Assembly: GCA_035533215.1 (NCBI GenBank) | Contig: DATLUG010000010.1 | Span: forward strand, 82,921-146,920 | Origin: DAHUZL01 sp035533215 | GTDB taxonomy: Bacteria > Chloroflexota > Dormibacteria > Aeolococcales > Bog-877 | Direction of reading: 5' to 3' | DNA: 64,000 nucleotides | Shown: positions 25,646-34,248 of the stretch, in pieces | How the letters are laid out: every line of letters starts with the position of its first letter | Position numbering within the stretch: the stretch's first letter is position 1 | Made by a program: the position numbers and the translations under genes | The notes under the pieces: generated by a model | What the model saw: the letters and a program-made list of their open reading frames with translations, nothing else | Databases searched by the model: none | Told to the model about the DNA's origin: nothing

Positions 25646-28321
25646 ATGGCAGGCGAGCAGCGGAACCGCCCGAGGCGAGGGCGGCGCGGAGGGGCGGGGG
25701 GAGCGGGCGGCGTGCCGGCGCGCCCGCGGTCCGGGCGCCGCGGCGGCTGGCGCCGCGCGAGCCTTCGCCGCCAGGTCCTGCTGGTGATGCTGGCGGTGTC
25801 GGTGGTGCCGCTGGCGATCTTCAGCATCGCCAGCCTGACGGCGCTCGAGGGACTGAACACCGGCGCCCTCCGGAGCGCCAATCGCGGGCTGATCGCCAAC
25901 CAGGACGCCCACCTCGCCGACCTCGTCCAGGCCCGGGCGGCGTCGATCAACGAGGATCTGGTCTCGATCCAGGACGAGCTGGCCATGCTGCGGGCCGAGG
26001 CGGTGCGCTCGCTGATCCCGACCACGGGCCGGGGCACCACCGGGCCCAAGCTGGCGGCCGAGAGCGACCTCGTCACGGAGCCGGGGGCGACGGTCGGGGG
26101 GGCGGGCGGGCTGGCCGCCGTCATGCCCCGCCTGGGCCCATCGATGGCGCTGGTCACCCAGCTCCACCCCGAGGTCACCGATGTCTGGCTCCGCGCCGGC
26201 CCGTTCCTCCAGGTGGCCCCGGCCGGCGCGGTGGGGCGCGCCGCGCCGGTCGACCATGCCGCGGTCCTGCCCCTCCCTGGCATCGTCCGGACCGCGGTCC
26301 GGCGCCAGATGCTGGGCCTGCAGCCGCCCTACGTCTGGCGCCGGCTGGTCGGTGAGCAGGTCCCCGAGCTGGCCTGGTCGCGCGTCTACGACAACCCGCT
26401 GGTGGGCGGCCCCACCGTCACCGTCATCACCCAGGACCGCAGCGGCGCGGGCATCCTGTTCACCCTCGGGGCGGACATCCCGGTCCACAACCTGTCCGCC
26501 CAGTTCCTCCGCAGCCCCCCCGCGGCCACCCACGGTGCCTACGCGTTCCTCGTCAGCAGCGACGGCCGCCTCCTCAGCGTCGCCGGCGCCGGCGCCCGCG
26601 CGCTCGGGCTCCCGCGGGGCTGGCACGGGCAGACGGCCGCCCACCTCGCCGGCCTGCGGCCGGCGCTCACCGGGGTGGCCCAGTCGATGACCCTCGGGCT
26701 GGCGGGCCGGGCCAGCGTGCAGCTCCTGGGCGACCGGACGAGCGTGTTCTTCGCGCCCCTGCCGGCCAGCGAGTGGAGCCTCGGGGTGGCGGCGCCGACC
26801 CGCACCCTCCAGGCCAGCGACCTGCTGCTGTCGGGGAAGATCCACAGCGCGATCACCAGCGTCATGGCGCTGCTGGTCCCCTTCGTGGTGGCCCTGGCGG
26901 TGCTGGTGGTGGTGACGGCCGGGATCTTCGCGCGGCGCGCCCTCCGCCCCCTGATCGCACTCACCGCCGCCTCCGGCCGGATCGCCGAGGGCGATCTGGA
27001 GACCCCGGTGCCCGCCTCCGACCGGGGCGACGAGATCGGGCTGCTGGAGCGGACGCTGGAGCGGATGCGCCGGAGGCTGTTCGTGCAGCGGCGCGAGATC
27101 GAGAGCGGCCGCCGCCAGCTGGAGGAGCGGGTGGCGAGCCGGACCAGCGAGCTCCGGGTCCGCAACCAGGAGCTGGGGATGCTCTACACCCTCGCCAGCG
27201 AGCTGGGCCGCTCGCTGATGCTGGCGGACGTCGCCCAGACCGCGGCGGATTACCTCGCCGAGCTCCTCCACCTCCGGGCGGTGTGGGTGTACTGCCTCGA
27301 CGGGCTCCAGGCGCCGCCCGGCCGCCTCGCCGGCCGGGCGGGCGACCCCACGCCGCAGCCGGAGCTACCCGCGGGCTGGCCGGCCTGGCCCGGCACCGCC
27401 GGTGATGCCCTGTCGGTGCGGGGCGCGTGCCTGCTCGTCCCCCTCGTCTCCGGCGGGAGCCGTCTCGGCGGCCTGATCCTCGACCGCGGCCACGAGGGGG
27501 TGGTCGCGCCCCGGCAGCTGGAGCTGCTCCAGGTCGTCGGCGGCCAGCTCGCCCTCGCGCTGCGCAATGCCCAGCTCTTCGCGGACAGCCAGGAGCTGGC
27601 CACCCTGAACGAGCGCAACCGGCTGGCGCGGGAGATCCACGACACCCTCGCCCAGGGGCTGGCCGGCATCATCACCCAGCTCCAGGGAGCGGAGGGCTGG
27701 CTCGAGCGCGACCGCGGGCGATCGCGGACCGCAATCCGGCAGGCGACCGAGCTCGCTCGCCGCAACCTCCAGGAGGCACGCCGGTCGGTGTTCGACCTGC
27801 GCCCCGAGGCGCTCCAGCGGAGCGGGCTGGCGGGAGCCCTGCGCGAGGAGGTGGCCAGGGTCCGCGACGAGACGGGAGTGGCCGCCACGGTGCGCAGCCG
27901 CGGCGTCGCCGGGCTCCGGCTGCCGGCGCCGATCGAGGTGGCGCTCTTCCGGATCGCCCAGGAGGCGGTGGGGAACGCGGTCCGCCACGGCGGCCCCACG
28001 CGGATCACGGTGACGCTGGTGGGGGAGCCGGGAGCGGTCCGCCTCCGCGTCGGCGACGACGGGTCGGGGTTCGACGTCGACGCCCGGCGCTCGGCACGGC
28101 CGCCCGCGATCCCCACCTTCGGGCTCACGTCCATGACCGAGCGGGCGGCGGGGTGCGGCGGCACCCTCTCCGTGCGCAGCCGGCCCCACCAGGGGACCGT
28201 GGTGGAGGCGCGCCTCCCGCTGGAGCCGGGCGACCGGGCCCCGGGTGCGGGCGAGCCGGTGGGGCCACCTCCGGCTCGCGCCGCCTCGGCGCCCGCGGTG
28301 GCCGCCCACCGGGGCGACTGA
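25646..28321 (+). CDS. NarL-type sensor histidine kinase (Cache-like, HAMP, GAF, HisKA_3)
   Basis: The protein has 891 residues. A basic Gly/Arg N-terminus precedes TM1 (about 42-66). A large extracytoplasmic domain (about 70-400) has the layout of a double-Cache sensor. TM2 (about 404-428) is followed by HAMP, a coiled region and a GAF-like domain (about 510-650). HisKA_3 has LAREIHDTLAQGL (His665), and HATPase_c has EAVGNAVRHGG, DDGSGF and FGLTSMTERA. The downstream gene, 10 bases on, is its LuxR-type regulator. Adjacent to an oligopeptide importer, it could sense a solute taken up by that system; this is inference only. Confidence 0.92.
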   Translation: MAGEQRNRPRRGRRGGAGGAGGVPARPRSGRRGGWRRASLRRQVLLVMLAVSVVPLAIFSIASLTALEGLNTGALRSANRGLIANQDAHLADLVQARAASINEDLVSIQDELAMLRAEAVRSLIPTTGRGTTGPKLAAESDLVTEPGATVGGAGGLAAVMPRLGPSMALVTQLHPEVTDVWLRAGPFLQVAPAGAVGRAAPVDHAAVLPLPGIVRTAVRRQMLGLQPPYVWRRLVGEQVPELAWSRVYDNPLVGGPTVTVITQDRSGAGILFTLGADIPVHNLSAQFLRSPPAATHGAYAFLVSSDGRLLSVAGAGARALGLPRGWHGQTAAHLAGLRPALTGVAQSMTLGLAGRASVQLLGDRTSVFFAPLPASEWSLGVAAPTRTLQASDLLLSGKIHSAITSVMALLVPFVVALAVLVVVTAGIFARRALRPLIALTAASGRIAEGDLETPVPASDRGDEIGLLERTLERMRRRLFVQRREIESGRRQLEERVASRTSELRVRNQELGMLYTLASELGRSLMLADVAQTAADYLAELLHLRAVWVYCLDGLQAPPGRLAGRAGDPTPQPELPAGWPAWPGTAGDALSVRGACLLVPLVSGGSRLGGLILDRGHEGVVAPRQLELLQVVGGQLALALRNAQLFADSQELATLNERNRLAREIHDTLAQGLAGIITQLQGAEGWLERDRGRSRTAIRQATELARRNLQEARRSVFDLRPEALQRSGLAGALREEVARVRDETGVAATVRSRGVAGLRLPAPIEVALFRIAQEAVGNAVRHGGPTRITVTLVGEPGAVRLRVGDDGSGFDVDARRSARPPAIPTFGLTSMTERAAGCGGTLSVRSRPHQGTVVEARLPLEPGDRAPGAGEPVGPPPARAASAPAVAAHRGD

Positions 28322-28331
28322 GGCTGCCCTG

Positions 28332-29024
28332 GTGATCACGATCGTGGTGGCCGACGACCATCCGGTGGTGCGGCAGGGTCTCGTGACCATGCTCCAGATC
28401 GAGCCCGACTTCCAGGTGGTCGGTGAGGCCGGCGACGGCGACGCGGCGGTGCGGGAGGCGGAGCGACACCGGGCCGACGTCGTCCTGATGGACGTCCAGA
28501 TGCCGGGGACCGACGGCATCACCGCCGTGCGCACCCTCCAGACCGCCTCGCCGCACACCAAGGTGATCATGCTGACCACCTACGACCACGAGGCGTACGT
28601 CATCCCCAGCCTCCAGGCGGGCGCCCGCGGATACCTTCTAAAGGACGTGGCCCGGGGCACCCTCACCGATGCCATCCGGCGGGTGGCGGCGGGAGAGTCC
28701 CTCCTGGACCAGGGCGTGGAGCCGCCGGCCGGGGACGGCGTCATCGGCCAGGACCGGGACCGGACCGCGCCACCGGCCGCCCTCCCGGTCCACACCGACC
28801 TCACCCGGCGCGAGCTGGAGGTGCTCGCGTGCGTGGCCCAGGCGCTCCCCAACCGGGCCATCGCCGCCCGCCTCTTCGTGAGCGAGAACACGATCAAGAC
28901 CCACGTCCGCCACATCATGGAGAAGCTGGGCGCCTCCGACCGGGCTGCCGCCGTCCTCCGCGCCTGGCGGCTCGGCCTGCTCCGGCCGGCCGCCGACCGG
29001 GGCGGGGCGGGAAAATCACCCTGA
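28332..29024 (+). CDS. NarL/LuxR-family response regulator
   Basis: The protein has 230 residues. The receiver has VVADDHPVVRQGLVTML, acceptor Asp in VVLMDVQMPGTDG, Thr in IMLTTYD and Lys in GYLLKDV. The LuxR helix-turn-helix follows: LTRRELEVLACVAQALPNRAIAARLFVSENTIKTHVRHIMEKL. A short linker of about 30 residues rich in Asp and Pro separates them. GTG start 10 bases after the kinase stop; the two form one operon. Confidence 0.94.
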   Translation: MITIVVADDHPVVRQGLVTMLQIEPDFQVVGEAGDGDAAVREAERHRADVVLMDVQMPGTDGITAVRTLQTASPHTKVIMLTTYDHEAYVIPSLQAGARGYLLKDVARGTLTDAIRRVAAGESLLDQGVEPPAGDGVIGQDRDRTAPPAALPVHTDLTRRELEVLACVAQALPNRAIAARLFVSENTIKTHVRHIMEKLGASDRAAAVLRAWRLGLLRPAADRGGAGKSP

Positions 29025-29169
29025 CGGGGGACGCGGCGGCGGGTCCCCCGCACCTATTCTCGTCCTCATCGTGAGGCCGTCCATCCGGATCGTCGCCTCG
29101 CCGGGGCACGGCGTCGCAACCCGCCGAGCGGTCCGGGCCGTCCGCCCGCCGTCCGCCCCCGCCGTCCAG

Positions 29170-29198
29170 TTGTCCGAGATTGAGCCCGCTGCTAGAGT
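29170..29198 (+). promoter_or_regulatory. Promoter TTGTCC-N17-TAGAGT for the peptide importer operon
   Basis: The -35 at 29170-29175 and -10 at 29193-29198 have ideal 17-base spacing. Transcription would start near 29205, giving an approximately 90-base leader with a GATCGGG/CCCGATC stem-loop at 29227-29246 and an AGGAGGAGG ribosome site at 29277-29285 before the GTG start. Confidence 0.6.
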
Positions 29199-29226
29199 GT
29201 GGGCGCCCCGAGCCGGGGCCGAGTCT

Positions 29227-29246
29227 GATCGGGGCCGCACCCGATC
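29227..29246 (+). promoter_or_regulatory. Leader stem-loop upstream of the first binding-protein gene
   Basis: GATCGGG and CCCGATC arms (7 bp) with a six-base loop lie in the 5' leader. This may be a 5' stabiliser of an abundant mRNA or a regulatory stem; no known riboswitch consensus is seen. Confidence 0.35.
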
Positions 29247-29294
29247 GGCGACCGGGATTGGGCTCGGGTCTAGTTCAGGAGGAGGCCGACCGCA

Positions 29295-31115
29295 GTGAGA
29301 TCACCCTTCCCGATGCGACGTCTACTGGGGGCCGGCGTGGCCGGCCTCTCCCTCCTGGCGACGGTGGGCGGCAGCGCCGTCGTGCACGCCGCCCGGACCG
29401 CAAGCAGGCCCGCGGTCTACGCCGACCTGCCCACCTTCTTCCCCAACTACATCTTCCCGATGGAGAGCGGCGGGGTGTTCACCGTCGCCAACGCCCAGGA
29501 CTTCTCCTGGCAGATGTGGCGGCCGCTCTACTGGTATGGCGCCAACGGCAAGGCCGCATTGAACACCACCCTGAGCGTGGGCGACCTGCCCAAGTTCAGC
29601 GTCAATGGTAGCCACGACACTGTCGCCACCATCACCCTCAAGCACTACATGTGGTCCGACGGAAGGCCGGTCACAACCCGTGACGTCCTCTTCTGGATCA
29701 ACCTGCTGCGCGCCAATCCGTCCGCCTGGGGCGGGAGCGTTCCTGGATCCTGGCCGTTCAACATCAAGTCGGCGACGGCGATCAGCGCCAGCACCTTCAA
29801 GATCACCATGAAGGGGCAGTTCAGCCCCTACTGGCTCGAGTACAACGAGTTCAGCCAGATCTACCCGATGCCCCAGCACGTGTGGGACAAGACCTCGGCG
29901 AGCGGGCCGGTGGGCAACTTCGACACCACCGCCAAGGGCGCCCAGGCCGTCTACGCGTTCCTCGACACGGAGTCCAAGGACACCAGCACCTACACCACCA
30001 ATCCGCTCTGGCAGGTGGTGGACGGGCCCTACAAGGTGCAGACCTACCTCTCGACCACCGGCTACACCGAGCTCGCGCCCAACGCGAACTATGCCGGTCC
30101 GAGCAAGCCCAGGGTCTCGGTCGTGCTGCAGCCCTTCACCTCTGACACCGCCGAGTACAACGCCCTCCGGTCAGGATCGGTCGACTTCGGCTACATCCCG
30201 ATCCAGGACATCTCGCAGAAGCAGCTCCTGGCCCGGGAGGGATGGACCTTGGTCAAGGACCCTGGCTACCAGGTCGAGTACTTCCCCTACAACTTCCACA
30301 ACCCCAAGGACGGCGCCATATTCAAGCAGCTCTACTTCCGCCAGGCGTTCCAGCACCTGGTCAACCAGCCCGCCATCATCGCTCACATCCTCAAGGGCTA
30401 CGCCAACCCCGAGTTCGGGCCGGTGCCGGCGGGTGTGCCCAACCCCTTCGTCGACAGCTTCGAGAAGGACAACCCGTACCCGTACAGCCCATCCGCGGCC
30501 AGGGCGCTCCTCACCAGCCACGGCTGGAGCGTGCACCCCAACCGGGTGACCATCTGCGTCAAGCCTGGGACCGGCGCCCACCAGTGCGGGGCCGGGATCG
30601 CCAAGGGGCGCGGGCTCACCTTGACGCTGCAGTACTCCGCCGGCTCGATCTCGGTGACGCAGGAGGCGGAGGAGCTGCAGTCGGCCGACTCCCTGGTTGG
30701 GATCAAGCTCACGCTGAGCCAGGCGCCGTTCGCCACGGTGATCACCACCGCCGCCACGCCCTGCACCAAGAAGGGTGGCTCCCCATGCACCTGGGACATG
30801 CAGTGGTGGGGCCTGTGGTCGTACGAGCCCGACTACGAGCCGACCGGGGGCGTGCTCTTCAGCAGCCACGGGGCGGCCAACTACGGGACCTACACCAGCC
30901 GCCAGAACGACCTCAACATCAAGGCCACCCACGCCGCCAACTCGATCGCAGCCATGCACACCTACGAGGACTACATGACCCGGAATCTACCGGTGGTGTG
31001 GCTGCCCAACTCCTGGTTCCTCTGGGAGATCAGCCCAAAGCTGCACGGGGCGGTGTCGACCGGGAGCGACCCCTACTCCGAGATCTACCCGCAGCAGTGG
31101 TCCATCTCGTCCTGA
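29295..31115 (+). CDS. Peptide ABC transporter substrate-binding protein (SBP_bac_5), non-lipidated form
   Basis: This 606-residue extracytoplasmic solute-binding protein is of the oligopeptide/dipeptide class. It has an N-terminal signal peptide ending near VVHAA, with no lipobox Cys. Family blocks are ITLKHYMWSDGRPVTTRDVLFWINLL, VVDGPYKVQTY, RSGSVDFGYIP and YFRQAFQHLVNQPAII. It is a close paralogue of the next gene, sharing long identical stretches such as EKDNPYPY. Start is GTG with a strong AGGAGGAGG site. A strong hairpin at 31144-31172 separates it from the second copy. The codon mix is somewhat richer in A/T than in neighbouring genes, consistent with high expression. Confidence 0.9.
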   Translation: MRSPFPMRRLLGAGVAGLSLLATVGGSAVVHAARTASRPAVYADLPTFFPNYIFPMESGGVFTVANAQDFSWQMWRPLYWYGANGKAALNTTLSVGDLPKFSVNGSHDTVATITLKHYMWSDGRPVTTRDVLFWINLLRANPSAWGGSVPGSWPFNIKSATAISASTFKITMKGQFSPYWLEYNEFSQIYPMPQHVWDKTSASGPVGNFDTTAKGAQAVYAFLDTESKDTSTYTTNPLWQVVDGPYKVQTYLSTTGYTELAPNANYAGPSKPRVSVVLQPFTSDTAEYNALRSGSVDFGYIPIQDISQKQLLAREGWTLVKDPGYQVEYFPYNFHNPKDGAIFKQLYFRQAFQHLVNQPAIIAHILKGYANPEFGPVPAGVPNPFVDSFEKDNPYPYSPSAARALLTSHGWSVHPNRVTICVKPGTGAHQCGAGIAKGRGLTLTLQYSAGSISVTQEAEELQSADSLVGIKLTLSQAPFATVITTAATPCTKKGGSPCTWDMQWWGLWSYEPDYEPTGGVLFSSHGAANYGTYTSRQNDLNIKATHAANSIAAMHTYEDYMTRNLPVVWLPNSWFLWEISPKLHGAVSTGSDPYSEIYPQQWSISS

Positions 31116-31143
31116 CGAGATAGCGCAGATCGCGACACCGTCG

Positions 31144-31172
31144 GGAGGTCCCGGCCCCGGGCCGGGATCTCC
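31144..31172 (+). terminator. Strong intercistronic hairpin between the two binding-protein genes
   Basis: The two 14-base arms pair completely (one G-T wobble) around a single-base loop centred on 31158, 29 bases after the first binding-protein stop. With no U-tract it probably acts as a 3' stabiliser or partial terminator, raising expression of the first gene over the rest. Confidence 0.6.
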
Positions 31173-31261
31173 TGCCGGTCGCACGCGGAACCCACGCCGG
31201 TAGGGGCCGGAGGGGCCGCCCCTCGTCCGCCCCAGCCGGGCCGACATGGAGGAGGAGACCC

Positions 31262-33112
31262 TTGAGAGCGGACCTATCATTCAAGCGCTGGCTCGGAGTC
31301 GGCGTCGCCGCCCTCGCCGTGGTGGTGGCCGGGTGCGGCAGCGCCACCGTGTCCAGACCGGCAGCGAGACAGGTGGTCCAGAACGCCACCGTCAGCTTCG
31401 CCCTGCCCCCCAACGTCACCCCCAACTACATCTTCCCGCTGGTGCCGCTGGGCAATTTCAGCGTCTACAACGCCGAGACCTTCAGCTACCTGATGTGGAT
31501 GCCGCTCTACTGGTTCGGCAACCACGGGGCGGCCTCGTTCAACCCGGGCGAGAGCTTGGCGCAGCCGGCCGTCTTCAGCACCAACGCCAAGGGCGACTCG
31601 GTCGCGACCATCACCCTCAAGCCGGGGCTGAAGTGGTCGGACGGCAAGCCGGTGACCACCCGGGACGTCAGGTTCTGGATGAACCTGCTCAAGACCGCGG
31701 TCAAGCTGGCGCCCACCAACTGGGGCGCCTTCGTGCCGGGCAACTTCCCCGACAACGTCAGCTCCATCGCGTACAACAGCGCCAGCAAGATGACGCTGAC
31801 CTTCAACGGCCACTACAACACCTACTGGCTGCTCTACAACGAGCTGAGCCAGATGTACCCGATCCCCCAGCACCTGTGGGACCGGACCTCCCTGGGCGGC
31901 CCGGTGGGCAACTATGACCTGACCACGGCAGGAGCCACCAAGGTCTACAACTTCCTCACCGCCCAGTCGAAGACGCTGTCCACCTACTCGACCAACAGGC
32001 TCTGGAAGGTGGTGGACGGCCCCTTCCTCCTCTCCAGGTACATCTCCGCGACCGGTTACACGGTGCTCTCGGCCAACAGCCGCTACAGCGGCTCCGACAA
32101 GCCGACCATCGCCAAGCTGATCGAGCAGCCATACACGTCCGACACCGCCGAGTTCGATGCGCTCCGCGCCGGCCAGGTGGACTACGGCTACATCCCGACC
32201 GCGGACCTGGCCCAGCGGGCGACCCTGGCCCGTCACGGGTACACCTTCAAGCCCTGGCTGGACTTCGGGATCGTGTACTTCCCGGTCAACTTCACCAATC
32301 CCAGCAGCGGAAGGCTCTTCAAGCAGCTCTACCTCCGCCAGGCGATCCAGCACCTGGTCAACCAGCCCCTGATGATCAGCAAGATCTTCAAGGGCTACGC
32401 CAGCCCGACCTACGGGCCGGTGCCCGCCAACATCGCCAACCCATTCCTGTCCCCCTACGAGAAGGACAATCCCTATCCGTACAATCCCAGCGCCGCGCTC
32501 CGCCTGCTGAAGTCGCACGGCTGGACGGTACACCCCAACGGCATCTCCACCTGCGCCAGCCCCGGGACCGGGGCCGGCCACTGCGGGGCCGGGGTGGCCA
32601 GCGGGGCGCAGCTGCAGTTCAACCTGCAGTACGCCAGCGGCAATGCCACCACCACCCAGGAGATGGAGGCCCTCCAGTCCTCGCTGTCGCAGGCCGGGAT
32701 CAAGATCAACCTCAGCGAGGCGCCCTTCAACACCGTGATCAGCACCGCCGTGCCCTGCAACGCCAAGACCGGGGCCGGCTGCAAGTGGGACATGGAGAAC
32801 TGGGGGGGCGGCTGGGTCTACGTGCCCGACTACATGCCCACCGGCGGTGAGATCTTCGCCGGCGGGGCGGCGTCCAACAACGGCGGCTACAACAACCCCA
32901 TCAACAACAACAACATCAAGAAGACCCACACCGCCAACGGCTACGCGGCGATGTTCAACTACGAGAACTACATGGCGACCAACCTGCCGGTGGTCTGGAT
33001 CCCGAACCAGGACTACTCGCTCTCCGAGGTCAAGAACACCCTCAGGGGCTGGGACCCGCAGGACCCCTACCTCAACATCTACCCCCAGGACTGGTACCTG
33101 ACCAAGAAGTAG
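31262..33112 (+). CDS. Peptide ABC transporter substrate-binding lipoprotein (SBP_bac_5)
   Basis: The 616-residue protein is lipid-anchored: the signal ends in VVVAGC (Cys about 23). Family blocks are ITLKPGLKWSDGKPVTTRDVRFWMNLL, VVDGPFLLSRY, RAGQVDYGYIP and LYLRQAIQHLVNQPLM. The start is a TTG preceded by AGGAGGAG; an ATG 16 bases upstream is out of frame. It is a tandem paralogue of the previous gene, sharing the same domain order and the C-terminal NLPVVWIPN block. It delivers peptides or a related solute to the permease pair encoded next. Differences from its neighbour in the ligand-cleft regions suggest different ligand ranges. Confidence 0.93.
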   Translation: MRADLSFKRWLGVGVAALAVVVAGCGSATVSRPAARQVVQNATVSFALPPNVTPNYIFPLVPLGNFSVYNAETFSYLMWMPLYWFGNHGAASFNPGESLAQPAVFSTNAKGDSVATITLKPGLKWSDGKPVTTRDVRFWMNLLKTAVKLAPTNWGAFVPGNFPDNVSSIAYNSASKMTLTFNGHYNTYWLLYNELSQMYPIPQHLWDRTSLGGPVGNYDLTTAGATKVYNFLTAQSKTLSTYSTNRLWKVVDGPFLLSRYISATGYTVLSANSRYSGSDKPTIAKLIEQPYTSDTAEFDALRAGQVDYGYIPTADLAQRATLARHGYTFKPWLDFGIVYFPVNFTNPSSGRLFKQLYLRQAIQHLVNQPLMISKIFKGYASPTYGPVPANIANPFLSPYEKDNPYPYNPSAALRLLKSHGWTVHPNGISTCASPGTGAGHCGAGVASGAQLQFNLQYASGNATTTQEMEALQSSLSQAGIKINLSEAPFNTVISTAVPCNAKTGAGCKWDMENWGGGWVYVPDYMPTGGEIFAGGAASNNGGYNNPINNNNIKKTHTANGYAAMFNYENYMATNLPVVWIPNQDYSLSEVKNTLRGWDPQDPYLNIYPQDWYLTKK

Positions 33113-33127
33113 CCGCCGGGGTCCGAG

Positions 33128-33157
33128 GCGATCCCGGCCCCATGGGGCCGGGATCGC
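33128..33157 (+). terminator. 30-bp perfect palindrome (terminator/attenuator) before the permease genes
   Basis: The 15-base arms are fully complementary with no central spacer (centre CCATGG). It lies 16 bases after the second binding-protein stop and has no U-tract. It is well placed to lower permease expression relative to the binding proteins. A -10-like TATCAT follows at 33161-33166. Confidence 0.65.
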
Positions 33158-33160
33158 CGC

Positions 33161-33166
33161 TATCAT
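33161..33166 (+). promoter_or_regulatory. -10-like element TATCAT
   Basis: It sits directly after the palindrome and 98 bases before the permease ATG, so it may allow some independent permease transcription. No -35 can be read because the position falls in the palindrome. Confidence 0.35.
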
Positions 33167-33263
33167 CGACAGACCAGGGGTGGGGGACGGTCTCCCCACA
33201 CCCGGGCCGTCGCTCCCGGCGGCGGCCCTCCAACGACCGCCGGAGGAGGCCAGAGGTCGAGCC

Positions 33264-34205
33264 ATGACGGGCTACCTGATCCGCCGCGTGATCCAGGCAC
33301 TGGTGGTGGTCGTGGGGGTGACCATCATCGTCTTCATCCTGCTCCACCTGCTCCCGGGCGGACCGGCCCGGGCGGTGCTGGGCCAGCGCGCCACCAAGGT
33401 CGCGATCGCGGCCTTCGACAAGGAGTACGGGCTGAACAAGCCGCTCCCGGTCCAGTACGTGACCTGGGTGGGCCAGCTGGTGCGCGGCAACCTGGGCTTC
33501 TCCTACAAGCTCAACCAGAGCGTGGACTCCCTGCTCTCGGAGAACCTGCCCCGCACCGCGATCCTGGTCGGGATCGCGGCGGTGCTGGCCACCGTGGTCG
33601 GGGTCAGCCTCGGGATCTGGCAGGCGGTCCGCCGCAATCGGGTGGACGACTACGTGCTCACCGGCGCCTCCTTCCTCTTCTACGCCATGCCCACCTTCTT
33701 CCTCGGCCTGATCCTGATCATCATCTTCAGCGCCACCCTCCAGTGGCTGCCCCCCACCGGGCCGGACGGCACCGTCCCGATCTGGGACCAGATGACCAAC
33801 CTGATCCTCCCGGTGGCCACCCTGACCCTGGTCTACATCGCCCTCTACAGCCGCTACATGCGCTCGTCGATGCTGGAGAACCTGGTCCAGGACTACGTCC
33901 GCACCGCCCGCTCCAAGGGCGTCTCCCCGCGGCGGGTCCTCTTCCGCCACGTCCTCCGCAACGCCGTGATGCCGCAGATCACGATCCTCGGCCTCTCGCT
34001 CCCCGGCATCCTCAGCGGAGCCTTGATCACCGAGGCGCTCTTCAACTATCCCGGGATGGGATACCTGTTCTGGACCGCCGCCCAGCAGCAGGACTATCCG
34101 ATCCTGCTCGGGGTGACCCTGATCGTCGGCATCGCGACCGTGATCGGATCCCTGGTCGCCGACCTCCTCTACGCGGCGGTCGACCCCCGCATCCGGTACG
34201 CCTGA
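33264..34205 (+). CDS. Oligo/dipeptide ABC transporter permease, DppB type
   Basis: The 313-residue inner-membrane subunit has six predicted helices. MTGYLIRRVIQALVVVVGVTIIVFILLHLLPGGPA is the DppB N-terminus. The EAA loop for ATPase contact reads YVRTARSKGVSPRRVLFRHVLRNAVMP, and FNYPGMGYLFWTA lies near the end. I used the internal ATG at 33264, preceded by GGAGGAGG, rather than the longer frame. It pairs with the DppC-type gene 43 bases downstream. Confidence 0.95.
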   Translation: MTGYLIRRVIQALVVVVGVTIIVFILLHLLPGGPARAVLGQRATKVAIAAFDKEYGLNKPLPVQYVTWVGQLVRGNLGFSYKLNQSVDSLLSENLPRTAILVGIAAVLATVVGVSLGIWQAVRRNRVDDYVLTGASFLFYAMPTFFLGLILIIIFSATLQWLPPTGPDGTVPIWDQMTNLILPVATLTLVYIALYSRYMRSSMLENLVQDYVRTARSKGVSPRRVLFRHVLRNAVMPQITILGLSLPGILSGALITEALFNYPGMGYLFWTAAQQQDYPILLGVTLIVGIATVIGSLVADLLYAAVDPRIRYA

Positions 34206-34248
34206 TGGCGACGCCAGCCGAGACCCGCCGAGTGGGAGGACCCTCGCC

